Of a stretch of 64,000 nt of DNA, positions 1-12,974 are shown piece by piece (position 1 is the first letter of the stretch; each line of letters begins with the position of its first letter). The stretch spans positions 1,460,441 to 1,524,440 of the forward strand of contig NC_092368.1 of the NCBI RefSeq assembly GCF_030848805.1. Reading direction: 5' to 3'. The position numbers were made by a program, and so were the translations under genes. The stretch comes from Temnothorax longispinosus. Lineage: Eukaryota > Arthropoda > Insecta > Hymenoptera > Formicidae. The notes under the pieces were generated by a model, which saw only the letters and a program-made list of their open reading frames with translations, made no database searches and had not been told where the DNA came from.

Positions 1-1831
1 GAATATTTTCAAAAGTTCACGACCTTCGGCCCGATGACTAGATACGCCGAGGATCTCGGCCTGCTTATGAGAGTAATGACATTGAAATGCAATCGCGACC
101 TGCGTCTAGATGTGCCGGTGGACTTGAGGCAAATAAAGATTTACTATCGACAAAGTTTGGACAGGTCCCTCGGCGTTTTGCCGATGACGCCGGAAATTGA
201 GAAGTGCGTTCTGAGAGCCGCTAATCATTTCGCGCGGTATGACGTCTGCGCGGAGAAGGTAACAGTGTTTCGCAGCGGGGTACCGGTGTGTATACGCAAG
301 AAATTTAACGCATACGTTAATTTGACGTTACAGTTACCAATAGAGTGGCCAGTGACAATCATCGAAATTGTGCTAGCGGGGTTCATGAATATGAAGCCCC
401 CTCAAATGCTGATAGACACGAACAATCTCAAGGTATACAAGACGAGCGGTTTATTTTTCCGCTGTAAAATATACACGAGGATCGTTATATTAAATAATTT
501 AAGACTTTTAACGCCTCGCTGACTGTTGCTAAAATGTAGTCTTACGTAGAGATGGAGGAGGAAAATTTATAATTATAACCAGCTTATTTTCCGTACGTGA
601 AAGTCACGTCACGTTCGTGCCCTTTCCATATCGCGGTGAAAAAAACGCGGACGTATTTCACTGCGAAGCATTACGGTATTGCAGCCGCGTATAGCGTAGT
701 ATTGCCACAACGTTTATTTCAGAAGTGGAATGCGTCATTTTATCATTGTTACGATACATAAATATCATTATCATTTAGAATATCACAGGAATCGAGACAA
801 ATAAAACGGAAGATTAATATAATATTAATAATTAATTTAATTATAAGATTAATATATAATCTTCCATTTTATAAATATATATTGTGTTTGTATTTATATA
901 TATTGTTACATTAAACGTATATTTACACGTAGTATATCTACATGTAAAAGATATATGCTTATAAGTTTCCCCTTATGGAAAAACTACTATAGTTGCGAAA
1001 AAAAGCACATAAGACTATAGTAATTGCGTAATATTTACCATTATAGTTTCATGTATAGTTTTTTCACAGTTACAGTAGCCTTTCTGTAGTATTTTCCCGT
1101 AAGGGTTGTGCTATTGATCTTGATATTAATTTTCTTGTTTTTCACAGCACCAGAAAAACGTATCGGTCGAGTTGCTGAAAGCTCTGTTCGGCCTGTCGCA
1201 ACACACGAAGCAGATGATTTTCTTCAATCTACTGATTGAGACGCATTTCCCATTCACGGATTCAGAAATATCGCATTACACGAAGCAGGGAGAGGAGATT
1301 CGACAGAACCTGCTGGTTAGTGTCCTGGAAGTCTGACACAATTATCATGTCTATACGAGTCAATTTGTTACCAGTGCCGTTATACATGTGCCGCTTTCTC
1401 TCTTTGTCCCTACCGCAGAACCTGTTGGGGGACAACGGAGTATTTATTTACCCCACCTTCCGAAACCCGGTTCTTCCACAATTTATATTATGCGAAATAC
1501 TGTCCACTTCGAGCTGCGGTTTCTTCAATATTGTCGGCTTTCCCGCGGCGCACGTGCCGATGGGACTTAATCACGAGGGGATGCCCATAGGCGTTCAGGT
1601 AAATTCCACTGGTCAAAAGATCAAGGTTCTTCTACTTCTTGCAATTAAAAAAATTTAAAATACGTGTACGACATTAAGCAGAGTAGAATAATCGCTTCGA
1701 TGCGTAATGCATATAAAAACTTGTAGGTCATAGCCGCGCCTTATCAAGACCGTCTCTGCCTGGCGGTTGCGAAAGAGCTGGAGATGGCCTTCGGTGGGTG
1801 GGTACCACCATCAGTATCGATAAGTGATTAA
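1..1831 (+). CDS. FAAH2: FAAH2-like fatty-acid amide hydrolase, C-terminal part (5' end outside window)
   Basis: Four exons with consistent phase 0 junctions: 1-432 (frame open at the window edge), 1148-1315, 1419-1598 and 1727-1831 (stop TAA), giving about 294 residues. The N-terminal half, which would carry the catalytic Lys and the Ser-cisSer amidase signature, lies upstream of the window. What is visible fits the family: FGPMTRYAEDLGLLM near the start, the CGFFNIVGFPAAHVPMG block and GMPIGVQVIAAPYQDRLCLA near the end. These match FAAH2-type amidases, which are membrane-associated serine hydrolases cleaving fatty-acid amides. Donors such as AAG|GTATAC and CTG|GTTAGT and polypyrimidine-tract acceptors support the splicing. 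An AATAAA lies about 150 nt past the stop. The gene is convergent with myosin VI. Family assignment is firm; the orthologue name is inferred from the C-terminal half only. Confidence 0.85.
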
Positions 1832-2922
1832 TGAATGTTCGAAGGCTTTTAATTTATTTTGTAAATAAGTTCAATTAAGTTGAGGGTTGTATCTTTGCTG
1901 CAAGCTGCAAATAAGATAACGATCTGCTGCGGTCATTTCTCTTACAATATTTCCAAACAAATCTGAAAATATAATGTTTCTAAATAAAAAATACATGCTC
2001 TCTGTTGCTAAATATTTATTAATATATATTATATATACTATATGTATAAATATTTATTAATATCGTGTAACTATTCATATGCGCAACCACGTGGATTCTA
2101 ATAGATCACCCGAATGAGATCACTACCGCTTCATAACTATTATTCATCGCGCAAAATCTTTGCGAAATTTAACTCGATATATCACCGCGTTCGCAATCAT
2201 TCGACTTGCGCAATACAAGTAACAGTAATAAATCGCTCATGTACGTTTTCTCTTTACTACCATCTTTCTTCCGAATGACTTACATATCTACTAAATATCG
2301 TCATTAAACTAATGTAAACGAATCTTGCAAATTCCAAAATTATATTTTTATAGTTTACAAATGTATGCTAACAATGCATAAGCTTAACGTAAGGAACCTC
2401 CCGCTATATCTTCTTATCTTGATCTGATAGTTTATAATGACTGTTTTAAATTGCAAAACTTGACGGCGAAAAAGCAAACTGTGATAACTTTCACGTTTTT
2501 TAGAGTTATACGATGTCGCCAATTTTTTTAAATATATTTTTTTTATGAAACGCGTTATGGAATACTGAATCAGGTCGACACAATTTCTAGAACAGCTAAT
2601 TAATTCTAAAAAAAATAGGACTTTTAATATTCGATAATATCGAATATTGACAAAAAAATTCTTCGACTTACGTAACTGTGACGTAATTTACAATACATGT
2701 AATTTACAATACAAATGTATCGTCCGTGCCATAATGCACAAGGCACATCTCGCAAGGCACAGAATCGCCAATGTATTCATCGGGCGAGAAACTACGTAGG
2801 AAAGATATCATCGCAAATTACCGCGTTGATTTATGCAGCGTTTTTTTCTTTCTTTTTTTTCACGACGTAATGACGCAAAAATATATCATTCTCCCACACA
2901 CGTGACTCCCGTCACGAATTCC
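1832..2922. other. Convergent intergenic spacer
   Basis: AT-rich DNA between the 3' ends of the amidase and myosin VI genes. No open frame or element could be supported. A CATAAA variant polyadenylation signal for myosin VI may lie at 2830-2835 on the minus strand, about 90 nt past its stop. Confidence 0.5.
1983..1988 (+). terminator. Polyadenylation signal of the FAAH2-like gene
   Basis: Canonical AATAAA 152 nt downstream of the stop codon at 1831. It is the first canonical copy after the gene. AT-rich context makes chance occurrence possible. Confidence 0.4.
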
Positions 2923-5900
2923 TCACTTTTTGCGATCGCACGGCGCCACGTATGGTTTACCGCCGTACTTTTCCCATTCGCGGTTGAATTCGTGTTCCAG
3001 AACTTCGGCACCGCGTTTCCTCGTTAATCCGGTCTCGTCCAGGCTCAACTCGCACATCTGCATATCGTCAATACCTGGCGAAGAGAAGAACAATTTCTTT
3101 GAAATGAAAATTGTATTATAACAGGGTGACTCAACGTGCAAAGTATAAATACAAATTAAAAGCATTTCTGTTCGGAGACTTCTGCGAAGTCATAAATACT
3201 CCTTAGTACCTAATGAATAAATATAAGTAATCATTCTAGTTTCTGCAGTTCTCTATAATTTTATATTTTATTTCCTTTATCGCTGTTAGCTACGTTTAAT
3301 CATCGTCTCACAAGACTGATTGCTTTGACCTGACCTAATCGTTATTCATTAGTTTCGGAATTTACTGCCGCGATTCGTTATTTGCAATGCAGAGCGTTCG
3401 TATTAGCATGAGCAATAAATACATAGAAAGACATAAATGCGACGTATGACCGGGGACTTCACCTGCCACGAGGAGTATCGGCGGTTTATCGGGATGAAGC
3501 TCCATTTGCCGCGCCACGTATTGCCCGTCAAAGTGCGCGTACCACCAGCCCCGCTTGCCGCCGCCGTGCGGGTTCTCCTGCTGCCCGGCCGCGGAGGAAC
3601 GGACGAAGGGGATTCGGAAGTATCTCTGGGACGACTCGACTATCTGTTGCTTCAACGGTGTCCTCGGTGTTTTCGCAGCTGGAAAATGCAACACCTTTCG
3701 CTTGAAATATCGCTTGCAAGGCCGGTCGCATGATATTTTATCAGTCACCAACCGCTATCAATCTTCCAGTAAACATCAAGCATCAGTTTTACATCTATGT
3801 TACATTATCTATGTTATTTTTTTTTATTTACATTATTTAGTGTAATGTTCGGTGTTCACTGGACTATTGCTAATTAATGTACCAATCTAATTGCAATTAA
3901 CACTATTTCATTATTATTCATTTGCAGTGATCATAATTATTTACCCTCTTCCATGATGGACTTCGGCGCTCTCTCGTTCTCGTCCATGATGGTTCTCCTG
4001 CGGTTTCTCGCCTTCCAGGCGTGATAAACTTTCAGTCTGCGATGAAACTCGTGACGACAGGCCTGGAATGAGCGAGTTTTTTTTTTCAAATAAAAGAAAT
4101 TACGGTTATTCAACCGATATATATATATGCGTGCACGTACCTCAAGTAGCTCGATGTCGCAGGACGTATTGATTGCATCCCGCAGCTCCGAGTACTTCCA
4201 CTTGGACAAGTCGTACTTCTTGTTGCTCATAGCCGCCTGCTGGTTACGCACCTGCTCCGATCTACATCGCATGACAGATGTATGTACATAAGAAAATAAT
4301 ACGTAATCGCGGTTTCACAATATTTCGTGACGCAACACTTTTTAAGATTAGGACACGCCGAGACACGCTAAGACACGTGGCGAGTTAATCTATGGGAAAG
4401 TTAGTGCGAAATAAAAATGATTTGAAATTATATAATTGAAATGATATTGGCTCATGCGATTCAGAGTGAGTAAAGAGAAATCTACGCAAAAAGCTGAAAT
4501 TTTAAAATAAATCTCTGCGATTAGTATAGCATGCCTGGAAATGTATGAAAAGAGAATCATCATCTATTTTCCATGACAGATTCTTCGAGGAATGACGCGT
4601 TTTCTTTCGACTGGATTTATTTGTGAAATAAGGTTCATCGAAGAATGGCTAATGAAAAATGAGCATAAGTCACGACAAGGATTAATTCATTTGAAGAAAG
4701 GGGGGGAGTGAAGAATCGTTAGTCGTTAGTCATTAGTCTTTCATGCAAGAAACCCGAGTAATTTATACGATACCTTATTAGCCTGTTGTTGTTCATAGGT
4801 GCTCGTACGTCGGAGCCACTGTGTCAATTTAAACAACAAAATAATCTTATTTCTGTTTCAACAACTTTCTATATGATTCTTCTCGCGACGTCAGAATCGT
4901 ATTTGAACGGATGAGTTGAATACAGTATATATATTATCGATTAGATACCGATGAAATTACAGTTAGATAAAATTTTAACTGATATCGATACACTTAATCA
5001 ATATATAATTAGTTTAATCAGTAATAAACCGCATAGTTGGCTTAAATCATATTAATTAATGTAATTATCGAGATACTATCCAAGGCCGATTTCTTTAATA
5101 CATCTGTCTAATATTTAATTTTAATAATAATAAACTAAAGGTTTTACCTTCGTATAGGCGGCGGAGAATCCTCGACTTGTCCATTCGATTCTTGAGCAAG
5201 CCTAACCGCCAATTCGTGGTCTCTTCTTTCTTGCTCCAGTAATTCTCGATACCGACTTTCTTCCATGGCTTCCTTCTCCAATTGGGCCTTAATAAGAGCA
5301 TAATGTATATTAATAATCACTTACGAAAAATTGTCTGATTATTTGTCAGACATTCTTTGGCAAACAGAAATATTATTTTCTTGTCGAATATTAATTATTT
5401 TTCGAATTTAAAAGTAAGCTAAACAATTTGTAACTGTAAAGCAATTTGCAACTATAAAGATAATATTTTAATTTTTATATTGAAATTACTTGTTTATAAA
5501 TTAGTGCGGTCATATAGAAATTCGACGAACCTGGAGAGCAGCCGCGGTCTTCTGATCCTCCTCCTCCTGTTTCCTCCTTTGCTCTTCCTCGATCTTTCTC
5601 CTGGCTTCCATATCCAACTTTTTCCGCCTGTTCACCTCCTCCTCTCTCTTCCTACGTTCCTCTTCCTCCTTTCGTTTCTTCTCCAGCTCGAGCTCTTGCT
5701 GAATCTTCCTCAATCTCGCCTGTTCCTCGGCGACTTTTTGCTGCTTCACCATATCTTGAAGAGAGGCCATTTGCTTGTTCACCTGATTCACTAAAGACGT
5801 GTAGAGACCGTCGATCTCCGTCGGCGCGATCCTCGGATTGTTTTTGATCTTGCGTATAGCCGCCTCTAGATCGTCGTCGAGCCTCTTCATGTCCTGCGTC

Positions 5901-8900
5901 GATCGCTCTCGATTCTTCAATTGACTCGCGGTCTCCTCCATTCGCGTTAGCTGCTTCCGCAGATTTTTAATCTTCATGATACCGCGGATACGCGGCCGAT
6001 GCTGCTTCTTCGCGATGTACATTCTCGCCGTTTTTTGCAAGACGATCAAATGCTGCCGGCGATAGATGATCTTGTTCTTCAGTTTGATCACCGACAACGC
6101 GCAGAACTGCAGCTTGTTCCAGCGCGACTTCAGCAACCACTTCTTCACGTTGGCGACCAGCTTGCGCAGATTTTCCGGATCGGACCTCATAATCCGGTCA
6201 AACTCCGCAAACTTGCCCGGCTTGAAGAAGACTCGGGTGATGCCGAATTTGAAGTCCTTCTGGTTCAGCTTTAAGCTGTGCAGCAGCGCCTCGCAGAAGA
6301 ATCTTGGATCGAGCTTAGCGAGCTCCGGTGGCAGGTACGACTTGTACATGTTGTAAAGCTCGTGGAACGGCACCCGACTCGGATATCCGTGCTCCATCAA
6401 TTCCAGAACCGACGTCATTCCCGAGCAGCGTAACTGATTCATAATGCTGTTGCCGTCGAACTGATGCGCCACCATATCGCTATTCGGCTTGATGCATCTT
6501 ATGAAATTTGTTCCCTAAAAAAAAATTCAGATAAGAATTGTAAATAAAAAAGTTGAAGCATTCAGTAAAAATTCTGTAAGTTTAAAAAATCTTTATCCTT
6601 ACATTGCTTTTTAACTTGTCCATAAGTTCGCCGAGCTGCGTCTTGAACTTACTGCCGACGCTGATGAAGGTGAGCTTCCCCTTTTGCAACGAATGATTGG
6701 CGAACTGCGTCCTGAGGAATTTATTACCGCTTTCCTGAATGAGCCCTTCCAGAGAGGCGTGCAACGCATCGTTGTTCTTTTCAATGAACTGATTCTGCGG
6801 GAATAAAATATAAACTCACAGTTTTATATAGGTATATATACATATATTTGTTACATGCTTTACCTTAGAGGTAAAGAATATCATATCTACATTATGAATT
6901 CAGAGAAAACAAGGTTTAAAGTTTTAAATAGGGAAATAATATATCTTTTTAGATATAAAAAATAGCAACTTGATTTATTAAATAACAATCAGAGAAATAG
7001 GACTGTTACGATATATAATTAAATTAGAATAAAAAACCATACGATCCAAGCTTGGATCGTATGGCTTTTGATTCCAATTTGATTTAATAGTATAACTGTC
7101 AATAACACATTGCATCTGATTTAAAAATTAAGCACTATAAAAATTTTCAATACGACTTTTTTCTAAACATTGTATCTTAGGAACTAGTAATAGACACTTT
7201 ACCATTATACAATTTAAGCTGCTGTTGTATTAAAAAATGTATTAACTCCATTTTGGTAAAAACTGGAGATATGATTCTTTACTTGTGTAAGATACAGATA
7301 TATAGATTTTTTTCCGAACGCTAAGATGCAAATGCTAAAGGAAATCAGGAAGTGCTTATTAAACAAATATGACTTCGATTTATGACGTTTTTTATACACT
7401 ATTTTGTGGGCAACACATTGCTTTACCGTTTGATAGCAAACACCACCGGCGTAATGGCGAATCACGAAGCCCTCGTCGTCTCGTAATTCTCGATGAGCCT
7501 TCAATCGTGACGTTCGCGGTAAAGTGATGCGGAAATGACCGCTCCATGCGCGATGAACCTCGTTGGTGAAATGCGCAAAACTGTGAGTCGGCAGTTTCGA
7601 TTCCTCGTCCAGCAGGCTGAAGATACCCGTATTCTTCGATTCGATTAAATCTGAAAGTTAGCGTGACACGCGATTTATCTTTAAAATCTATAAGCGGAAG
7701 TACTATATTTAACTATTTATCATTTTTATCCGTGAAATCTTAAGTAAAACTTTGAAAGAATTTATTCGGATAAAACGACACCGCCTCTAAATTAGCTTTA
7801 TATTAAAAATAAAAAGATAATCTGCATAATTCATTATTTGATAATTACATGATTTGTGCTTTTTTTATTTTGAGGAACAAGTGTTCGAATTTGTGATTTT
7901 GCACTCTATCACGCAATTTCAATTTCACGCACCGATGCAATCCTGATTGTCGACGTAGGAGATTTTCGGGACGTTCAAGGACTCTCGGGCGTAAAGCTCC
8001 TGCTCGTACTTCAAGATCCGCTCGTTGAAAAACTGCTGAAGCTTCTCGTTGCAGTAGTTTATGCAGAACTGCTCGAAACTGTTGACCTTAAAGTATTCTG
8101 CAAACACGTGCGAGAAAGAAAAATCATCATTACGATTCGTTTTTATACAATCCGGAAGAAAGTTCGCTGATCGAGAATAATTTTCTCACCGAATCCTGCG
8201 ATATCTAACACACCGATGTAGTAACTCGAGGCCTTGAAAGGTATGCTCTTGTTGATCCGCGCGACAATGTGATCAAACAGTTTGCTATAAATAGCCTTGC
8301 TCAAGGCGTCCCTAGCGTTATTGGCTTCGTAAACCTTCAAGGGCACCCTGTCACGATTAGACAAATCAGTAAAAGAACACTCGAAGAAGGTTGCATTATA
8401 AAAGAAAATTTAAGAAATATTTAAATCCGTAAAAAAAAACAATAAAAACAGGTATATTATTTGAAATTTTTGTGCACTCACATAATGACCGTTCCTTTAA
8501 TGCCACCCCGACTGGTTTGCATCACTTTCGAGACCAGAGCTTGTCGCAGCTCCTCGGGATCCACCCCCAGTAACTTTGCGGATATCGTCACCGCTTTTCC
8601 GGAGTCGGCGGTTATTCTGCAGCCGCCCTTCGTGTCCTCCGGATTGTCCTCGAACGTGATGTTGCCGAGATGAAGCACCGCGGCCACCATCGTGTAAATC
8701 TCCATGCGTTCGGCATCCGTTAAACCGAGTCGGGTAAACGCCTGTGATATAAGAAAGATAATAAAGAATTTAGAAACGTGGAAAATGATTAAAATAATAG
8801 CGCAAAGAATAAGAAAGCTTAGAAAAATTTATCAGCAAGATGAGAAATAATTATCGAAGATTTTTCGAGTTTTTAGGTTGTTTGAAGATCATGTGATTTA

Positions 8901-10803
8901 TGTCGCAGTGGAAGAAGTTTCATCAGAGATAATAAAGAATTTAGAAACGTGGAAAGTTATTAAAATAATAGTGCAAATGATAAGAAAGCTTAGACATTTA
9001 TCAATAAAATGAGAATAAATAATCATCGGAAATTTTTCAAGTTTTCAATTTGTTCGATCATGTGATTTATGTCGCACATTAGAAGAAATTTCGCCAGCGT
9101 ATACCTGATCGATAGCGTTGAATCCTTCAACATCGTCCAAAATGGGATCGTGGAGGCTGCCCTTCTGTATCTGCTCGCGACTCTTTTGCGCCTCGTTCAA
9201 TCGTTTCTCCGATCTCGCGTTGCAGAAATATTGGGTGCAGCCATTCCTTAGATAATAAAAGTCGTCCGGCTTGGTGATCCCCAATTTCGCGCGCAGATCG
9301 GCCGGCGCGCCAGCGCACATCATGTAGAACACGTGGTAGTTCCGCTCGTCCGGGCTCTGCAGGCACACCCTGGACTTCTCCAGCAAGTAGTGGGAGATGT
9401 ACCCGCCGACCACCTGGCACTTGGCGTCGAAGTGCACCTCCATGAACTTGCCGAAACGCGAACTGTTATTGTTGCGCTTTGTCTTCGCGTTGCCGAACGC
9501 TTCCAACACCGGAGTCGCTGCGGATTAATTGTAGCAAAAAAAAAACGTCATAATTTGAATTTTAACTTGTTGAACCGCGACGAAAATATTTTCTTAGGAC
9601 ACATCTTGCGCAATTTTTTGCACACGTCTTCACACGGTGTTAATTGATTTGAATTACACTTTGCTGATTTCATCAAGTTCTTATAATTCTTTTGTTTACC
9701 ATCGAGAATCCTTTGTTCGATCGGGCCGGCCGTCGAGCCCCAGAGATCGCAGAGGTACCGCAGGAGATACTTGGTCGACTCGGTCTTACCCGCTCCCGAT
9801 TCGCCGGATACGATAATGCTCTGAGATTGTTTCAGCACTTTCATGTCTCTGAATGCTTTGTCGCCTGCGAAGATAAAGGAAAATTGCTCTGTATTCTCGT
9901 CAGGAGCGTATCAAATGGGGAAAGGGGGTGCCAGAGGGATCATTATACGCGTACCGATGGCGAAGACGTGCGGTGGCGTTTCACCCAAGGACTTTCCCTG
10001 ATAAGACTTGATGGTCCTCGGCGAGTAGAGATCCTTTACCTCGTAATACGGGTTCACGGCTATCAGAATGTTGGCGACGTAAGTCTGAAATTTAATAGCG
10101 GAACCGAGAGATTAAAAAATAGAAACGCAGGGAGAGCGACTCGACCTCTCAGCGTCGCCGCCGTAATTACTCACGTATATCCTGTCCTTGAAGTAGCGAG
10201 TGCGAATATTATTCAGCAGCGTGGCCTCGTTCAGGTACATCAGGGCACCTGGGGGAAGACAATTTAGAGAAAAAGGAGATGAGGAGGAGAAAAAAATCAG
10301 TGAAAGTGCCTTTGCAAAAGAGCGAAAGTCCCGCGTGAGAAGCGAGCGTGACCGCGCGATCTTAATCTTCTGATATATGTATAAAATGGACGAAACGCAC
10401 AGGCACACACGTCACGGTGTATAACAATCGGAGGGAGCAATCGCGAGTAAACAGGCGCTATAACGCTATATCTTTTCGCTCTGTTCTCTCTTCCTTCATA
10501 ACATCCGCGGCGTAAAATCAGCCTCGTTGCCTTTACGAGGTCGAACCGTTTCTCGGAATTTTTCCTTTCTCTCTTTTTCGTAAAATCACGAGATAACGCG
10601 CATGTGCCGCGAGAATATTTACAATTGTCCTCGACATCTTTGGTATATTCGCCGGCAGGATGTACTTCGTCCAGCGGACAGGTGCGTTGCGGATATTTCG
10701 GGTCGAGGGGCACGATCAGGGCGTCCCCGTCCACCATGTCCGTGAATTTCCCGATTATGAAACCCTCCTGGGGGTCACGGACCCACACCTGTTGGTTCTC
10801 CAT
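2923..10803 (-). CDS. Myo6: Unconventional myosin VI heavy chain (minus-end-directed actin motor)
   Basis: Seventeen exons whose phases all agree: 10803-10623, 10248-10175, 10084-9955, 9864-9700, 9517-9105, 8741-8482, 8347-8190, 8097-7933, 7650-7427, 6794-6603, 6514-5531, 5287-5148, 4818-4774 (cassette), 4261-4141, 4062-3945, 3678-3463, 3074-2923. The protein has 1245 residues with the cassette and 1230 without, normal for the family. Visible landmarks in order: MENQQVWVRD start, SLH3-type N-terminal segment, P-loop GESGAGKT at about 149-156, switch I NNNSSRFGK, switch II DIAGFE, the FIRCIKPN segment, converter plus the myosin VI-specific insert and IQ region (SVIKLKNKI), a long E/K/R-rich single-helix region, and a cargo-binding tail. 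The tail has both adaptor sites, HRRLKVYH (RRL motif) and RGWWYAHF (WWY motif). Known family role: endocytosis, vesicle and actin-cytoskeleton anchoring, epithelial and sperm morphogenesis (Drosophila jaguar). An acceptor at 10817-10818 just before the ATG implies an upstream noncoding exon that I could not place. Confidence 0.96.
4774..4818 (-). other. Myo6: Candidate 45-nt in-frame cassette exon of myosin VI
   Basis: Between tail exons 5287-5148 and 4261-4141 lies a stretch bounded by TTGACACAG on its 5' side and GTATCG on its 3' side (minus strand). It is exactly 45 nt and phase 2 at both ends, so it can be included or skipped without changing frame. Included, it adds SGSDVRAPMNNNRLI before RSEQVRNQQ. 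Myosin VI tails in other animals carry alternatively spliced small and large inserts near this position, so a regulated exon is plausible. Usage is unproven. Confidence 0.7.
6860..7295. repeat. Myo6: Dispersed TIR repeat (family C), copy 1, in a myosin VI intron
   Basis: Begins TACCTTAGAGGTAAAGAAT and ends with an inverted version (reverse complement begins TATCTTACACAAGTAAAGAA). The interior contains AAAGTTTAAAGTTTTAAATA and ACCATTATACAATTTAA blocks that recur in the copy at 28761-29071. It looks like a non-autonomous DNA transposon (MITE). This copy carries extra sequence in the middle, including the palindromic insert near 7018-7086. Confidence 0.65.
7037..7064. repeat. Perfect 28-bp palindrome inside an AT-rich inverted repeat
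   Basis: CCATACGATCCAAG is followed directly by its reverse complement. Flanks at 7018-7036 and 7065-7086 are imperfect inverted copies, so the whole is a hairpin of about 70 bp. It is absent from the related repeat at 28761-29071, suggesting a later tiny MITE insertion. Confidence 0.7.
8756..9097. repeat. Myo6: Intronic tandem duplication, unit about 171 bp
   Basis: Copies 8756-8926 and 8927-9097 both begin AGATAATAAAGAATTTAG and end near ATGTGATTTATGTCGCA, differing by scattered substitutions and small indels. The duplication lies wholly in the myosin VI intron between exons 9517-9105 and 8741-8482 and nearly fills it. Confidence 0.85.
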
Positions 10804-10816
10804 CCCGAGCTTCACT

Positions 10817-12605
10817 CTGGAACATACGATTATACGATCGAGATGATACACTCCGCTCTATCCTCCATCGTCGTTACTTTAGTCTTCGTTTTAGATAGAG
10901 AAGAGAGAAAGTGCATTAGCTGGAACGTTTCGTATAATAGATATAAATTTATAATTCTAACGCGAGAAATATAATTAAATTATTTATGAGAAATGTCATT
11001 TAGTATGTAGGCTATCTTGAGATCATCCGACGTTTTTCTAGCTATTTCACAATTAATTCCTCAGCTGATTTAAAATTAATATTCTTTCAACAAAGCATGG
11101 AGATTGTCGTTGATAACTTTCGGGGAATTAATTGTTTAAATCAAAAAATCCTTTTCAAATTAAGCCTTGGACAACATTAATTAAACAATTTTAAGTATTC
11201 TTCACCAAGATTTTAATTTAATTTCGATTTGATTCTTTCTTATAAAAATACATAATATTAGAAAATTGCGGTAAACGACGACCTTCCTCGATTTCTTCGC
11301 TGAGAGAAAATCGACTTCAAATTGAACGAGGCATATCTATAGTTAAACGGATATCCGGTAGTTTCGCGGAATTATCCCGTACGAAAGCGCAGACTCACGT
11401 TGAAATTCGCAACGAGAGCGATCGATGCGAGCGAGCTAGTGCTGTAAAGACAAAATGATGAATCCGTGATCCGTGTGTCATTCTCGCGCGCTTATGCGGA
11501 ACGCAAATCGCCGACGACAGCTTCTGCTGGCGCGGACATACTTTTTAGCACCGTGTCTTTCGGAGAAGTTTCCGGCGAATGAATCGTGTCCGTCCGTCCT
11601 GACTTCCGCTCTACCACGTATGCTGAATGGAGATTCTTAGCAGTCCCAGCGATTCTCGGTCTTATTTTAAGCCGCGCATTATTGACGGAAGAAGCAACAA
11701 AAGTGCCATGACGGTCGATAAGGATTGAGGATTGGTCGTAGTCCAAACAGTGGTCCGTGAGGATCTCTCAAGTTAAAGCTTCAGATAAACAATTCTGATA
11801 AATGGCTATCGAGCGTTATCAGAATGTATATTCGGAAACAAAATACGAATCTCATTGTATTTGATGGTCAAAAAGTTATAAACTTCTATGAAATCGTTCC
11901 TTCAATCTCTTAAATTGGAATCGATATTAAAAATATTTTTAATTTTACTTTTGAATAAAATAAAATAGTTATTTAATTAATTCTACATTCCGCTAAAAAA
12001 TGTTTCTTCGATCTTATTCGAATTATAATTAAGTATTCTCAAGGTGTCTAAAATACTGTCTGCTGGTAGAATTAAGATCGACGGTTTCAGGACACCCCGT
12101 ATATGCGCAATTATTATCTCGTGCCGTGCAGGACAATTTTGCAGTAATGACGGAAGCAGAAGCTTATCGGTTCGAAAATTGACAGATGGAACTAGGTTTG
12201 CACTTTTAACGTTAATACCCTGCGTATTTCGACGACTCCGTCCTCGCCTCCGGTGCGACTGAACGCGAAAATCGAAATTCTCGGTTTCAATTTATCGCTT
12301 ATCGCGACGCGTTATCGAGATAAGCGACGACGACGGGAGGTACGACAACTCCAAAATAATCGCCGTTCCTCTTCGGCGAAACATGGTGCAGCTGCTCCAC
12401 ATGTATTCCTTCCATATCTTTTTTCTTAAAACAACAGACATTGTCGGATTATGTTCCACTTGTTGAATTATATCTCTTTCGGCATTAATGTCCCGCCAAA
12501 GAAATTCCATATATATAAAATATAAAATGGTAACACAGTTCTTTTTTAAAGCTGTCGCTTTTACTTTTGAAAAACCGCTTTTAAAATTAATATATTTATA
12601 TATAG
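10817..12605. other. Upstream region of myosin VI, no coding sequence supported
   Basis: Should contain the 5' noncoding exon and promoter of myosin VI, because an acceptor (CAG|AG) sits at 10817. I found no convincing exon or TATA element. Short open frames here, for example 11492-11746 on the minus strand, match nothing I recognise. Confidence 0.4.
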
Positions 12606-12974
12606 TGTATCACACATAAGTCACGACCCATCTCTGGAGAATGAATCAACGAAGCCAAAATAAGTCGAAAATAAAGAATGACTCAATTACGTTTGAGCCT
12701 TCTTTAAAGAATTTCAATCAAATAACTTTTAAAGTATATATTTCCTTCTAATCTATAGTACTTCTTTAGTATAACTTCTAAAAAATTCTTAAGTTCTTAT
12801 TGTTATCAAAACAATCACAAACTTTTAATTCAAATAAAAATAATAATCCAAATAAATTTTTCAATTATTTGACTCTTTAAAGAAGGCTCAAACGTAATTT
12901 CGTCATTCTTTATTTTCGACTTATTTTGTCTTCGTCAACTCATTCTCCAGAGATGGGGCGCGACTTATGATACA
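12606..12974. mobile_element. Long-armed inverted-repeat element (MITE, about 370 bp)
   Basis: Arm 12606-12710 and arm 12875-12974 are reverse complements at high identity, including ATCTCTGGAGAATGA and TAAGTCGAAAATAAAGAATG. About 160 bp of unrelated AT-rich sequence lies between them. No coding capacity is visible. This is a non-autonomous DNA transposon or fold-back element. Confidence 0.75.
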
